From Erythrobacter mangrovi (lineage in GTDB: Bacteria; Pseudomonadota; Alphaproteobacteria; Sphingomonadales; Sphingomonadaceae): a stretch of DNA of 64,000 bases. A program made the position numbers and the translations under genes. The notes beneath the pieces are model-generated. The model was not told the origin of the DNA. It saw only the letters and a list, made by a program, of their open reading frames with translations, and ran no database searches. This document shows positions 1 through 9,331 of the stretch, piece after piece. How positions within the stretch are numbered: position 1 is the first letter of the stretch; each line of letters begins with the position of its first letter. The DNA lies in assembly GCF_013260645.1 (NCBI RefSeq), contig NZ_CP053921.1, forward strand, positions 2,529,289 to 2,593,288, written 5' to 3'.

Positions 1-3000
1 GAGGAACGTCACGCGCCGTTCAACCCCGTCACCGCCATGGTGCAATCCCGCTCCGCCCGAACCGTGACGGATCGCGAAGCTTTCCAGCCGCACAGGCAGG
101 CGGGTTTCCAGTATTTCCGGATCGGTCAGTCGGCTGTTGGTCATATGGGTCTGTACGGCACTGGTCCCGTCATGGTCTGGCCCCGCACCCGAGCCGCCAC
201 ATATCGTCTCGTAATATTGATGGCGTTGATTGCCGAAAGTGAAGTTGTTCATCGTCCCCTGGCTGGGCGCAAGACGGCTGGTGGCGGCGAACAACGCATC
301 GGTGACTACCTGGCTGGTTTCGACATTTCCCGCGACCACCGCTGCGCCGGGTTTCGGGTTCAACATCGAACCTTCGGGCACAACCAGTTCAACCGGACGC
401 AGGCAGCCATCGTTCATCGGGATCGCGTCATCGATCAGCGTGCGCAGCACATAGAGCGCGGCTGCCCGGGTGATCGAATGCGGGGCGTTGAAGTTATCGG
501 GTAGCTGGCCACAGGTCCCGGTAAAGTCGAACACCGCGGAGCGTTCGGCGCGGTCGATGCGGATCGCCACTTGCACGGTCGCTCCATTGTCCATCTCATA
601 AGCGAATGAGCCGTCATCCAGGCGGTCGAGCAGGCGACGCACGCTCTCTTCGGCATTGGCTAAGACGTGATCCATATAGGCTGCAACCACGTCTGCACCC
701 TGGTCTTGTGCCGCGCCCCGCAACAGCTCCGCCCCGCGCGTGCAGGCGGCAAGTTGGGCGCGCAAGTCGGAGAGGTTGCGGTCGGGATTGCGAGCCGGAT
801 ACGCCGCCGAAGCGAGCAAGGTGCGCATCGCCGCCTCCTCAAAGCGCCCCTCGTCGACCAGCAGCGCATTGTCGATCAGGACGCCCTCTTCCTCGATCGT
901 CTGGCTTTCAGGCGGCATCGAACCGGGCGCGATCCCGCCGATATCGGCATGATGGCCGCGTGCAGCGACAAAGGCATCAGGCTCGCTCCCATCGTCGTCA
1001 TAGAAGACCGGGACGATCACCGTGATGTCAGGCAGGTGCGTACCGCCCCGGTAGGGATCATTGAGCACATAGGCGTCGCCGCGCCGGAAGCCGCGCCCAT
1101 CCCTGCCCTTGCCCCTCGCCTCGATCACGCGAGCGATGCTGTCGCCCATGCTGCCCAGATGGACCGGGATGTGCGGCGCGTTGGCGATCAGCGCACCATC
1201 TCGGTCGAACAGCGCGCAGGAGAAGTCGAGCCGCTCCTTGATATTGACCGAGGTAGCGGTCGACTGGAGCACCACCCCCATCTCTTCGGCGATGGCCATG
1301 AAGAGGTTGTTGAATATCTCGAGGCGCACCGGGTCCACAGCCGTACCCGCAGCACGGTCACGCTCGAGCGCGGTCACGCGGGTAAGGACGAGGCTGCCCT
1401 CGCGCTCGAGCCGTGCCTGCCAGCCTTCCTCGATGACCGTCGTCGAACCGGAATCGATCACCAACGCGGGCCCGTCGACCGCGTCGCCGACCTGCATTGC
1501 CACCCGCTCGATGGTCGGCCAATTGCCGGACGCCTTCCCTCGCGCCGCCACAGGCTCGGGCACGGCGCTGGCCAACCCGCCCGAATGCCCGCTTGCTTCG
1601 ACGCTAAGCGCCTCGACCACGATTTCCGCCTCCGCATCCGAATAGCCGAAGCGTTGGCGATGGAGCGCACGGAAGCTCGCTTGCATCTCTGCCGGATCGC
1701 CACAGGTGATGGCCAGCAGGCTGTCGCTTCCCGCAAAGCGCAGGCGGGCACGACTTTCGAGGGCGATAGCCGCCCGGGCTATTCCCTGGTCGAGAAGGAC
1801 CTGCCGTGCCTCCTCTTCAAGCTTGCCGAGTTCCTCGTCGAAGCTCTCCCCCAGCGGACGCACGAGGCTGACTTCGCGGATCGCCTTCACCGGCGCGAGG
1901 CCGATGCCATAGGCGGAGAGAATACCCGCCAGTGGGTGGACCAGCACCGTCTCCATCCCCAGCGCGTCGGCCACCTTGCAAGCATGCTGCCCGCCCGCCC
2001 CACCGAAACAGGCCAGCGCATAAGTCGCGACGTCGTGCCCGCGTGCAACGCTGATCTTGCGGATGGCGTTGGCCATGCTGTCGATCGCTATGGCGAGAAA
2101 ACCCTCGGCGATGGCTTCCAGGGGTTGAGGTTCGGGCAAGTTCGCAGCAACCTCCTCGAGCCGTGCCTTCGATGCCATCGGATCGAGTGGCTCGTCGCCA
2201 TGCGGTCCAAAGACGCTGGGAAAGAACGCCGGATCGATCCGACCGAGGAAAAGGTTGCAGTCAGTCACCGTCAATGGCCCGCCCTTGCGGTAACAGGCCG
2301 GCCCCGGATCCGCCCCGGCACTCTCTGGCCCAACGCGGAAGCGCGAGCCATCAAAGCGGCAAATCGACCCGCCACCCGCCGCAACCGTATGAATCTGCAT
2401 CATCGGCGCGGCGACCCTGACTCCTGCCACCACGCTGTCGCCCGTGAGTTCATACTCGCCAGCGTAGTGGGCAACGTCGGTGCTGGTCCCGCCCATGTCG
2501 AAACCGATCAGCTTGCGGTGACCGAGCGGCGCATTCGCCGCGACCATGCCAACTACCCCGCCTGCCGGACCGGAGAGGATCGCATCCTTGCCACGAAACG
2601 CGCCGACTTCGGCGAGGCCGCCATTCGATTGCATGAAGCGCAGGTTTCCAGTCGCGGGCAGGCTGGCTTGCAACGTGTCGGTATAGCGCCTGAGAACCGG
2701 CGAGAGATAAGCATCGACCACCGTAGTGTCGCCGCGCGGGACGAGGCGGATCAAGGGTGCTACTTCATGGCTGACGCTAACCTGCGTGAAGCCGACATCG
2801 CGTGCGATCCGTGCGAGCCGCGCTTCATGGTCGCGATAACGCCAACCATGCATCAGCACGATGGCGAGCGCCTCGAAACCATCAGTGCGCAAGGCATCTA
2901 GGGCTGCCCGGGCATGCGTTTCGTCAAGCCGACGCAGGATCTCTCCGTCGACAGCGACCCGCTCATCGATCTCGACCACGCGTGCCGGCAATTGTTCCGG

Positions 3001-3360
3001 CAGCACGATATGCCGCGCAAAGATTTCCGGCCGCGCCTGTGTTCCGATGCGCAGCGCATCACCGAACCCCTTGGTAGTCGCCAAAGCCAAGCGTTCGCCC
3101 TTGCGTTCGAGCAGGGCATTGGTGGCGACCGTGGTGCCGATGCGCACCTCGGCGATCGGTCCCTCGCCATGCCGGGCCATCAGGCGGCGCACCGCTTCGC
3201 TGGCGGCATCAGCATAGAAGCCGGGATTTTCGGACAGCAGCTTGTCGGTCACCAGCCGCCCGTCGGGCGTAGTCGCGACGACGTCGGTAAAGGTTCCCCC
3301 GCGATCGATGGCGAAACGCCAACCGCTTGCTCCCGAGCTGGTATCCTGCGTCTGGTCCAT
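1..3360 (-). CDS. 5-oxoprolinase (hydantoinase A/B fusion), C-terminus cut by window edge
   Basis: Reading the minus strand from the ATG at 3360 gives about 1120 codons with no stop, so the gene leaves the window at base 1; the family is usually near 1200 residues, so perhaps 80-100 are missing. The start reads MDQTQDTSSG, followed by the ATP-binding FAIDRGGTFTDVVA motif, then GTTVATNALLERKG, and later GFDMGGTSTDVAHY, all typical of the HyuA half. The second half (starting near DPVRLEIFNNLF) is HyuB-like. Known members cleave 5-oxo-L-proline to glutamate with ATP in glutathione turnover; substrate specificity within the family varies (hydantoins, acetone), so the exact substrate is inferred. 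It diverges from rsh across a 118-base spacer. Confidence 0.9.
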   Translation of the reverse strand, partial: MDQTQDTSSGASGWRFAIDRGGTFTDVVATTPDGRLVTDKLLSENPGFYADAASEAVRRLMARHGEGPIAEVRIGTTVATNALLERKGERLALATTKGFGDALRIGTQARPEIFARHIVLPEQLPARVVEIDERVAVDGEILRRLDETHARAALDALRTDGFEALAIVLMHGWRYRDHEARLARIARDVGFTQVSVSHEVAPLIRLVPRGDTTVVDAYLSPVLRRYTDTLQASLPATGNLRFMQSNGGLAEVGAFRGKDAILSGPAGGVVGMVAANAPLGHRKLIGFDMGGTSTDVAHYAGEYELTGDSVVAGVRVAAPMMQIHTVAAGGGSICRFDGSRFRVGPESAGADPGPACYRKGGPLTVTDCNLFLGRIDPAFFPSVFGPHGDEPLDPMASKARLEEVAANLPEPQPLEAIAEGFLAIAIDSMANAIRKISVARGHDVATYALACFGGAGGQHACKVADALGMETVLVHPLAGILSAYGIGLAPVKAIREVSLVRPLGESFDEELGKLEEEARQVLLDQGIARAAIALESRARLRFAGSDSLLAITCGDPAEMQASFRALHRQRFGYSDAEAEIVVEALSVEASGHSGGLASAVPEPVAARGKASGNWPTIERVAMQVGDAVDGPALVIDSGSTTVIEEGWQARLEREGSLVLTRVTALERDRAAGTAVDPVRLEIFNNLFMAIAEEMGVVLQSTATSVNIKERLDFSCALFDRDGALIANAPHIPVHLGSMGDSIARVIEARGKGRDGRGFRRGDAYVLNDPYRGGTHLPDITVIVPVFYDDDGSEPDAFVAARGHHADIGGIAPGSMPPESQTIEEEGVLIDNALLVDEGRFEEAAMRTLLASAAYPARNPDRNLSDLRAQLAACTRGAELLRGAAQDQGADVVAAYMDHVLANAEESVRRLLDRLDDGSFAYEMDNGATVQVAIRIDRAERSAVFDFTGTCGQLPDNFNAPHSITRAAALYVLRTLIDDAIPMNDGCLRPVELVVPEGSMLNPKPGAAVVAGNVETSQVVTDALFAATSRLAPSQGTMNNFTFGNQRHQYYETICGGSGAGPDHDGTSAVQTHMTNSRLTDPEILETRLPVRLESFAIRHGSGGAGLHHGGDGVERRVTFL

Positions 3361-3478
3361 CGGCGGCACCCTAAGCAAGCGCACATTGCACGCAACAGCC
3401 CAAAGTATGGCACGGATTGCTGCGCACAGGTTTTTTGCGTTGCAAAGACAGTGCGAATCCTCACATCGTGGGCACGCA

Positions 3479-5569
3479 ATGCTACGTCAGTACGAACTTG
3501 TAGAAAGGGTCCTCGAATACGACCCCAACGCCGACCAGGCGATGCTGAATCGCGCCTATGTCTATACGGTGCAGAAGCACGGGACCCAGACCCGTGCTTC
3601 AGGGGATCCATATTTCAGCCATCCGGTCGAAGTGGCCGGTCTGATGACCGATCTCAAGCTCGACCAGGAGACGATCGTCACTGCATTGCTCCACGACACG
3701 GTCGAGGACACGCTGGCGACGATCGAGGACATCGAAAAGAACTTCGGCACCGATGTCGCACGCCTTGTCGACGGGGTGACCAAGCTCTCCAAGATCGAAC
3801 AGTTGCCCGAAAACGATCGGGCGGCGGAGAATCTGCGCAAGTTCCTGCTGGCGATGAGCGAGGATATCCGCGTGCTGCTGGTCAAGCTTGGCGACCGGCT
3901 GCACAACATGCGCACCCTGCATTTCATCAAGAGTTCCGAAAAGCGCCAACGCATCGCCCGCGAGACGATGGATATCTACGCCCCGCTGGCTGAGCGGGTG
4001 GGCATGTATGAATACATGCGCGAGATGCAAATGCTCGCCTTCGAGCAGATCGAACCCGAAGCCTATCGCACGATCACCCAACGGCTCGAACAGATCCGCA
4101 GCGAGGATGGCGGGCAAGTCGATGCCATCGCGCTCGACATGAAGCATGCGCTGGCCGAAGCGGGGATCACGACCGAGGTCTCGGGCCGCGAAAAGCATCC
4201 CTATTCGATCTGGCGCAAGATGGCGGAACGTCACGTCAGCTTCGAACAGGTGACCGACATCATGGCGTTCCGGATCATCACCGAAGACGTCGTCGACTGC
4301 TACCGCGCATTGGGTGTCCTGCACACCACCTGGCAATTCCTGCCGGGCAAATTCAAGGACTATATCTCGACACCCAAGACCAACGGCTACAAGTCGCTCC
4401 ACACATCGCTGATCTATGGCAAGTCGATGCGCGTCGAGGTGCAGATCCGCACCCGCGAGATGCACCGCACCAACGAATTCGGGCTTGCCGCGCACTGGGC
4501 CTACAAGCAGGGCAATCGACCGGATGGGCAAGTCGGCTGGTTGCGCGACCTTATCGAAATCGTCGATGCCAGCCATGATGCCGAAGAACTGCTCGAGCAC
4601 ACCCGATTGGCAGTCTACCAGGACCGTATCTTCGCCTTTACCCCCAAGGGCGCGCTGTTCCAGCTGCCCAAGGGCGCAACCCCGGTCGACTTCGCCTTCG
4701 CCGTGCATACCGATCTGGGTGCCCAGACCGTCGGCGCGAAGATCAACGGGCGGCACATGCCGCTGCGCACCCAGCTCAACAACGGCGACGTGGTCGAGAT
4801 CATCAAGAGCGCGAAGGCCGAACCGCAGATGAGCTGGCTGGGCTTCGTCGTTACCGGCAAGGCGCGCGCTTCGATCCGCCGCGCGGTACGCCTCAAGGAA
4901 CGCGCGGAAATTGCCGAAATCGGCAAAAAGCTGTTCGACGAGATTGCGCTGCGCGTGCCTGCCAAGATCGGGAAGAAGGCGGTCCGCGAGGCGCTCAAGC
5001 GGCTCGATATGGAGGAAGAGGAAGACCTTTTCTACGCCGTCGGTGCGGCCAAGATCGAAGACCGGCAGATCATGGAAGCATTGGTCCCAGGATGCACCGC
5101 GGACCTGGAGGATGAGCCAGACTGGACCCGCAGCGGAAAGGCGCTGTCGATCCGCGGTCTGACCCCCGGCGTCGGCTTCCAACTCGCTTCATGCTGCCAC
5201 CCGGTGCCGGGCGACCGCATCGTTGGCATCCGCAAGGCAGGCGAAGGGGTCGAAGTCCATGCGATCGACTGCCCGCAGCTCGCCAGCGGGATCGACACCG
5301 ACTGGCTCGACCTCAGCTGGGGTAAGCGCTCGCGCGGGGCCGTCGGCCAGCTGCGCGTGACGCTCTACGATCGGCCGGGTACCCTGGCCGAGATGGCGAC
5401 GATCTTCGCCCAGAACCACAGCAATGTGACTACGCTCGAGCAGACCCAGCTCGATCATCCCTTCACCACTTACGAGGTCGAGCTGGAAGTGCAGGACCTT
5501 CCGCACCTGACGCGCATCCTCAGCGCACTGCGGGCAAGCGACGCGGTAGCGCAGGCGGAGCGGGTATGA
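3479..5569 (+). CDS. rsh: Bifunctional (p)ppGpp synthetase/hydrolase, RelA/SpoT homologue
   Basis: 696 residues, normal for an alphaproteobacterial Rsh. An in-frame extension reaches upstream to 3242 but would overlap the divergent oxoprolinase; the protein conserved in the family begins at MLRQYELVERVLEYDP, so the ATG at 3479 is chosen. Order of domains: HD hydrolase (HPVEVAG, then LLHDTVEDT), synthetase (KHPYSIWRKM, GYKSLHTSL, EVQIRTREMH), TGS domain (RIFAFTPKG to VVEIIKS), zinc-finger/helical region (LASCCHPVPGD) and a C-terminal ACT domain. Both HD residues and synthetase motifs are present, so it should make and degrade the stringent alarmone. Its stop overlaps the next start (ATGA). Confidence 0.95.
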   Translation: MLRQYELVERVLEYDPNADQAMLNRAYVYTVQKHGTQTRASGDPYFSHPVEVAGLMTDLKLDQETIVTALLHDTVEDTLATIEDIEKNFGTDVARLVDGVTKLSKIEQLPENDRAAENLRKFLLAMSEDIRVLLVKLGDRLHNMRTLHFIKSSEKRQRIARETMDIYAPLAERVGMYEYMREMQMLAFEQIEPEAYRTITQRLEQIRSEDGGQVDAIALDMKHALAEAGITTEVSGREKHPYSIWRKMAERHVSFEQVTDIMAFRIITEDVVDCYRALGVLHTTWQFLPGKFKDYISTPKTNGYKSLHTSLIYGKSMRVEVQIRTREMHRTNEFGLAAHWAYKQGNRPDGQVGWLRDLIEIVDASHDAEELLEHTRLAVYQDRIFAFTPKGALFQLPKGATPVDFAFAVHTDLGAQTVGAKINGRHMPLRTQLNNGDVVEIIKSAKAEPQMSWLGFVVTGKARASIRRAVRLKERAEIAEIGKKLFDEIALRVPAKIGKKAVREALKRLDMEEEEDLFYAVGAAKIEDRQIMEALVPGCTADLEDEPDWTRSGKALSIRGLTPGVGFQLASCCHPVPGDRIVGIRKAGEGVEVHAIDCPQLASGIDTDWLDLSWGKRSRGAVGQLRVTLYDRPGTLAEMATIFAQNHSNVTTLEQTQLDHPFTTYEVELEVQDLPHLTRILSALRASDAVAQAERV

Positions 5570-5931
5570 ACCACATCACCGGGATCGATCACGTCCAGCT
5601 GGCCATGCCGCATGGCGGGGAACCGCATGCACGGCGTTTCTGGGAAGGGATCATGGGCCTGCACGAAGTCGCCAAGCCGCCGCACCTGGCGGTCAATGGC
5701 GGGTGCTGGTTCGAAGGCGATGGGATCGCGATCCATTGCGGGGTCGAAGACGGCTTTCTCCCGGCACGCCGCGCCCATCCGGCTTTGTTGGTGCGTGACT
5801 TGCGCACGCTGGTTACCCGGCTCGAGCAGGCGGGTATCCCGTTCAAGCCGGGCAAGAAGCTCGAAGGCTATGTCCGTGGCGACATTGCCGATCCCTTCGG
5901 CAATCGCATCGAGCTGATGCAGCGGGTCTAG
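5566..5931 (+). CDS. VOC (glyoxalase/bleomycin-resistance fold) family protein
   Basis: 121 residues, starting in an ATGA overlap with rsh, so it is probably co-translated with it. It has one vicinal-oxygen-chelate unit: GIDHVQLAMP at the first strand with a candidate metal His, and a C-terminal DPFGNRIELMQ strand carrying the usual metal-ligand Glu. The reaction cannot be told from sequence; members include glyoxalases, dioxygenases and resistance proteins. Its last codons overlap the stop of the convergent DUF1905 gene by four bases. Confidence 0.8.
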   Translation: MNHITGIDHVQLAMPHGGEPHARRFWEGIMGLHEVAKPPHLAVNGGCWFEGDGIAIHCGVEDGFLPARRAHPALLVRDLRTLVTRLEQAGIPFKPGKKLEGYVRGDIADPFGNRIELMQRV

Positions 5932-6242
5932 AGCAGCTCAAGCTTGATCGCTGCCTTGTCGCCGGCGACGAGGTCCTCTGCCTTCAGCACCTTGCGGCCG
6001 ACAAGCAGCCACCACTCGCCCGTCTTCGAAGGAAAGACCGAGGTCTTCCAGCGCGTCCCGCCCACCTGTGCCATCACCTTGACCGATCCGAAGCCGCGCC
6101 GCGCACCGAACTCCAGCCGACGAAGCCGCTCGTGCATGGTGATCGCTTCGGCCGCGTCGGCGCCGATCGTGACCACATGATAGACGGCCTTCTCGCCCTG
6201 CCAGCGAGCGATTTCAGCGGTGAAAGCGACCTGCTCGCTCAC
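5928..6242 (-). CDS. DUF1905 family small protein
   Basis: 104 residues, no signal peptide, no membrane segment. The pattern FTAEIARWQGEKAVYHVVTI near the start, a central RRGFGSVKVMAQVGGTRWKTS and the end GEWWLLVGRKVLKAEDLVAGD match the DUF1905 beta-barrel-like family of unknown function. It begins in an overlap with the stop of the exported cyclophilin gene upstream on the same strand, so both are likely one transcript. Function unknown. Confidence 0.75.
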   Translation of the reverse strand: MSEQVAFTAEIARWQGEKAVYHVVTIGADAAEAITMHERLRRLEFGARRGFGSVKVMAQVGGTRWKTSVFPSKTGEWWLLVGRKVLKAEDLVAGDKAAIKLELL

Positions 6243-7285
6243 TCGGCGACGCGCCGGATCGGAACCGGGATGTTGCAGATGTCGGCGCCGCCTGCGGGAA
6301 CGATGAAGAAGGGATCGCGCCGGTTCGCGCGGGCATCGGCATAGCGGGCGAAGGTTTCGCCTTCGGTCGAGAGATATTCGAAGCGCGGGCGCTCGGCCTC
6401 GGGCAGGTCGCTCGCGACGCGAACCGAAAGGATGGGCGTGCGCTTGTAGGCCTCGTCTGCGGCATAGAACCCAAGGTCGCCATGCCCGCGCGGCAGCGAG
6501 GAGAGGTGCTCCATCCCTTCCACGATCCGTCCAACCAGCGCGATATTTCGGTCGAGATGGCGCGGCGGCGTACCGATCACGGTGTAAAGTTCGGCGCCCG
6601 AGCCGGTGTCGGGTGAGAGGTTCCGGCCAACGCCGACCATGCCGTAGCAGTGGACGGGCCAGACTTCTGAAGAAGGTGAACCAGCCTCTTGGGAAAGAGG
6701 CCAGCCCATATTGAACAGAGCCCTCGAGCTATAACTGTCACTTGGGAGCGTTTGCGTGATCGCTTTGCGCACGGCACCTACTGAATCCACAAGCCCTGAC
6801 GAAAGCAACTTTAGGCCCGAGGCATCTCCTTCCGCCTCAAGCCATGCCTTGGTTACCGCGATATTGGTACTTGCGTACTCACTCTCACTCATCACCTTGA
6901 GTCCCTCGGGCAATGGCTTCGCCTCACCCGTCGCCTCGGGATTGTCATAGTTCACGTCGCCCCACTGGACGACGTAATTGTCCTGCACGCGGTTGACGGT
7001 GATGTTGTCGTACCAATGCGCGCGGGCGAAGGTCCGGATATTTTCGACCCAGCCTTGCGAGAAGGGCGCTGGTATCAGCTGGATCACAACCTTGCGCTCA
7101 TGTCCGTCGGCATGATCGGCAAGTGTCATCACCAGCAGGTCGTCGGCCGGGATTTCCTTCCACTCGCTTGGCTCGGCTTGCGCGACGATCTCCCCCGGCG
7201 ACGGTGCGCCCTCTGGCTCCTCCTGCGCAACAACGGGAACGGACAAGGCGAGGGTGGCGGCGAGCGCGGTCAGGTTCCTGATCAT
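6239..7285 (-). CDS. Exported cyclophilin-type peptidylprolyl isomerase
   Basis: 348 residues from the ATG at 7285; an upstream in-frame extension to 7444 crosses a strong hairpin and is rejected because MIRNLTALAATLALSVPVVAQ is a clear signal peptide directly at this start. The mature protein has cyclophilin elements: FSQGWVENIRTFARAHWYDN, then FHRV-like ITVNRVQDNYVVQWGD, and GMVGVGRNLSPDTGSGAELYTVIG with LDRNIALVGRIVEGMEHL. It should catalyse prolyl cis-trans isomerisation in the periplasm. The region between the two conserved blocks is longer than in minimal cyclophilins (about 170 residues), so this is a large divergent member. Confidence 0.85.
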   Translation of the reverse strand: MIRNLTALAATLALSVPVVAQEEPEGAPSPGEIVAQAEPSEWKEIPADDLLVMTLADHADGHERKVVIQLIPAPFSQGWVENIRTFARAHWYDNITVNRVQDNYVVQWGDVNYDNPEATGEAKPLPEGLKVMSESEYASTNIAVTKAWLEAEGDASGLKLLSSGLVDSVGAVRKAITQTLPSDSYSSRALFNMGWPLSQEAGSPSSEVWPVHCYGMVGVGRNLSPDTGSGAELYTVIGTPPRHLDRNIALVGRIVEGMEHLSSLPRGHGDLGFYAADEAYKRTPILSVRVASDLPEAERPRFEYLSTEGETFARYADARANRRDPFFIVPAGGADICNIPVPIRRVAE

Positions 7286-7319
7286 ATTGCGCTTGGTGCC
7301 ACCTGCCCGGCGCAAACGA

Positions 7320-7358
7320 AAGCCCCCTCTCGCGCATTGTACGGGCGAAAGGGGGCTT
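7320..7358 (-). terminator. Strong hairpin in the leader of the cyclophilin gene
   Basis: The 9-base arm AAGCCCCCT (7320-7328) pairs perfectly with AGGGGGCTT (7350-7358) around a 21-base loop. Read on the minus strand the stem is followed by TTTCGTTT, a weak T-tract, 30-odd bases before the cyclophilin start. It may end a short upstream transcript or attenuate the gene; neither is shown. Confidence 0.4.
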
Positions 7359-7591
7359 CGAGACGGTGTTCGCTGGGAATGCCTGATCCGCGCAGCACCG
7401 TCGCTGTCACGAGGTGTATCACCAATTTCATAAAGGGGAAGCAAAGCCTCCCACTTCGGCTTGCGAAAAGCCCTTCCCGCCGCTAGAGGCGCGCGTTCTT
7501 GGATGGCCTACCGCGCTTTGCGCTACTTGAGGCCGGGTTTCACAAGGACCCGACCGTTCTCAAGCAGCGAAGCGATAGGACAACAGGAAAC

Positions 7592-7682
7592 GGAGCGGTG
7601 GCCGAGTGGTCGAAGGCGCACGCCTGGAAAGTGTGTATACGGTAACCCCGTATCGAGGGTTCGAATCCCTCCCGCTCCGCCA
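7592..7682 (+). tRNA. tRNA-Ser (anticodon GGA)
   Basis: The acceptor arm GGAGCGG (7592-7598) pairs with CCGCTCC (7672-7678), followed by discriminator G and an encoded CCA (7680-7682). The anticodon stem CACGC/GTGTG closes the 7-base loop CTGGAAA with anticodon GGA at 7626-7628. A long variable arm (TACGGTAACCCCGTA) and the T-arm GGGTTCGAATCCC complete a class II serine tRNA that reads UCC/UCU codons. Confidence 0.97.
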
Positions 7683-8152
7683 CCTAGTCTGGGGTTTGGC
7701 CGAAATCTGAGAAGTAGCTCGCCGGAACCGCGCAGTTCCGCGGGCTTTCGGGATGATCCGGTACCTCAGAGAGCCAATTCTCTCTCCGCAATCCAGGCAA
7801 ATCCCGCAAGTTTCCCTGCAGCCCCTTGGCGAGGTACCGGATTGGGGTTCCAGGCCAAATGATATCCTCGCACCCTGCTTCTGCGCCTGCAACAGGGAGG
7901 AACGTGCGTGGTTCCATCGGTGCGGAACCGACAATCCCCTGCCAAAGCAAGAGCTTCATGGTGGCGAGCATCTTGCCTGTTCCCGACTAATAGGGAGTCC
8001 AGAGCTTCGAATCAGGAAGCAGAACGCAGTTCGTTCATCAAGTATTTCAATGGCTTAAATGAACTTCACGTTTGACATCCGATCGCCAATGCCCATCGAT
8101 CCTTTCCTCAACGTCAACGATCATGCCACGCTTACAGAGGCGGCCAGTTGGA
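7683..8152. other. 470-base gene-free stretch after tRNA-Ser
   Basis: Only short overlapping open frames are present on both strands and none resembles a known protein or has a good ribosome site. It holds a nested inverted repeat (given separately) and ends at the stop of moeA, the last gene of the nitrate respiration operon, without a clear terminator. Confidence 0.5.
7756..7842. repeat. Nested inverted repeat downstream of tRNA-Ser
   Basis: ATCCGGTACCTC at 7756-7767 is exactly complementary to GAGGTACCGGAT at 7831-7842, with a 63-base spacer. Inside the spacer AGAGAG (7768-7773) and CTCTCT (7780-7785) form a second small hairpin. No transposase is visible. It could be an RNA fold or the remnant ends of a small element. 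Confidence 0.5.
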
Positions 8153-9331
8153 TCAGAACGCGAGAGCGGTAACGCTGTCTCCAACGCTTAGTGCGGCACT
8201 GTCTGCCGGGCAGCGGATTAGCCGGTCGGCCTGAAGCAGCGCTGCCTGGACACCACTCCCCTGATTGTCGAGCACCGTCAGACCCGCTTCGTCCCAGCGC
8301 GCGCGGACGAAGGTCTCGCGTGAGCCAGTCGCTTTCAGCTCCTTAGCCAGCGGGAGTTGGTGCCAACGGTGTGCGCCACTACCACCTTGCAGCTGTGCGA
8401 GAATGGGACGTAGGAAAAGTGCGGCGGTGACCATGGCGGAGGTCGGATTGCCGGGCAGGCCTAGCACTAGCGAGTCTTGCGCCTTGCCCAGCCACACCGG
8501 CTTGCCCGGCTTCATCGCAACCTTATCGAACAGCAATGCAAGACCATGTGGCGCAAACATCTGCTTGGCAAAATCACGCTCGCCCACCGAAGCGCCTCCG
8601 GTCACGATTACGAGATCGGCACCATCGAGTGCCTCTCCTGCCGCCTTGGTCAGCGCTGCGAGATCGTCCGCTCCGCTACGGCGTGACACGAGATTGCCGC
8701 CTGACTCTTCTACCATTGCGGCAATGCCGAAGCTCACGCTTTCGGGGATGGCATCGGGCACACGGTACGCCGATCCAGGGACGGCCAGTTCGTCACCAGT
8801 GGCGAAAAGCGCGATTTGCGGGCGGCGTGCCACCACCACATGCGTAACATCGGCGGCGGCCGCTACGACCATCGCACGCGCGTCCAGCATGGTTCCTTTG
8901 GGGATCAGCTCGTCGCCTGCGCGAAAATCGCTCCCATCGGCGCGAACGTGAGACGCTGGACCATAGCCCTGCGTGAACCGCACCTCGTTGCCGTCACACG
9001 AAGCATACTCTTGCAAGATGACCATATCCGCACGACTAGGCAGACGCGCACCGGTGAATATCCGCACAGCTTGGCCAGGCAATAGCGTTCCATCAAAGCT
9101 GCGGCCTGCATGCGATTGCCCGATCACTTCGAGGGCTTCGTCCGGAGAAGTCCCCGCTGCGATCACGGCATAGCCATCCATCGCCGAGACAGGCCAGCGG
9201 GGCGCATCGCTGCGGGCATGGAGCGGCTTGGCGAGCACACGCCCATGCGCTTCAGCAAGCGGAATCCGCTCTTCGGAGAGTGCAACGACATGGTGCGATA
9301 TCAACTCGAGCGCTTCGTCAACGGTAATCAC
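8153..9331 (-). CDS. moeA: Molybdopterin molybdotransferase MoeA
   Basis: 392 residues, the normal MoeA length. It inserts molybdate into adenylylated molybdopterin to make Mo-cofactor. Visible elements: the N-terminal SAMDGYAV motif, GRSFDGTLLPGQAVRIFTGA domain-II segment, and the MogA-like domain III with LVIVTGGASVGERDF and LGLPGNPTSAMVT. It is the last gene of the nar-moa operon and starts in an ATGA-type overlap with moaC, so it is translationally coupled and supplied together with the NarG molybdoenzyme. Confidence 0.95.
   Translation of the reverse strand: MITVDEALELISHHVVALSEERIPLAEAHGRVLAKPLHARSDAPRWPVSAMDGYAVIAAGTSPDEALEVIGQSHAGRSFDGTLLPGQAVRIFTGARLPSRADMVILQEYASCDGNEVRFTQGYGPASHVRADGSDFRAGDELIPKGTMLDARAMVVAAAADVTHVVVARRPQIALFATGDELAVPGSAYRVPDAIPESVSFGIAAMVEESGGNLVSRRSGADDLAALTKAAGEALDGADLVIVTGGASVGERDFAKQMFAPHGLALLFDKVAMKPGKPVWLGKAQDSLVLGLPGNPTSAMVTAALFLRPILAQLQGGSGAHRWHQLPLAKELKATGSRETFVRARWDEAGLTVLDNQGSGVQAALLQADRLIRCPADSAALSVGDSVTALAF

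Noticed and set aside
667..2901. A 744-codon plus-strand open frame
   Set aside because: It is the antisense shadow of the 5-oxoprolinase gene; the minus strand reads as a clear HyuA/HyuB protein while the plus-strand product has no known motif.
3599..5182. A 527-codon minus-strand open frame
   Set aside because: It lies opposite rsh and has no recognisable domain; the plus strand has all RelA/SpoT motifs.
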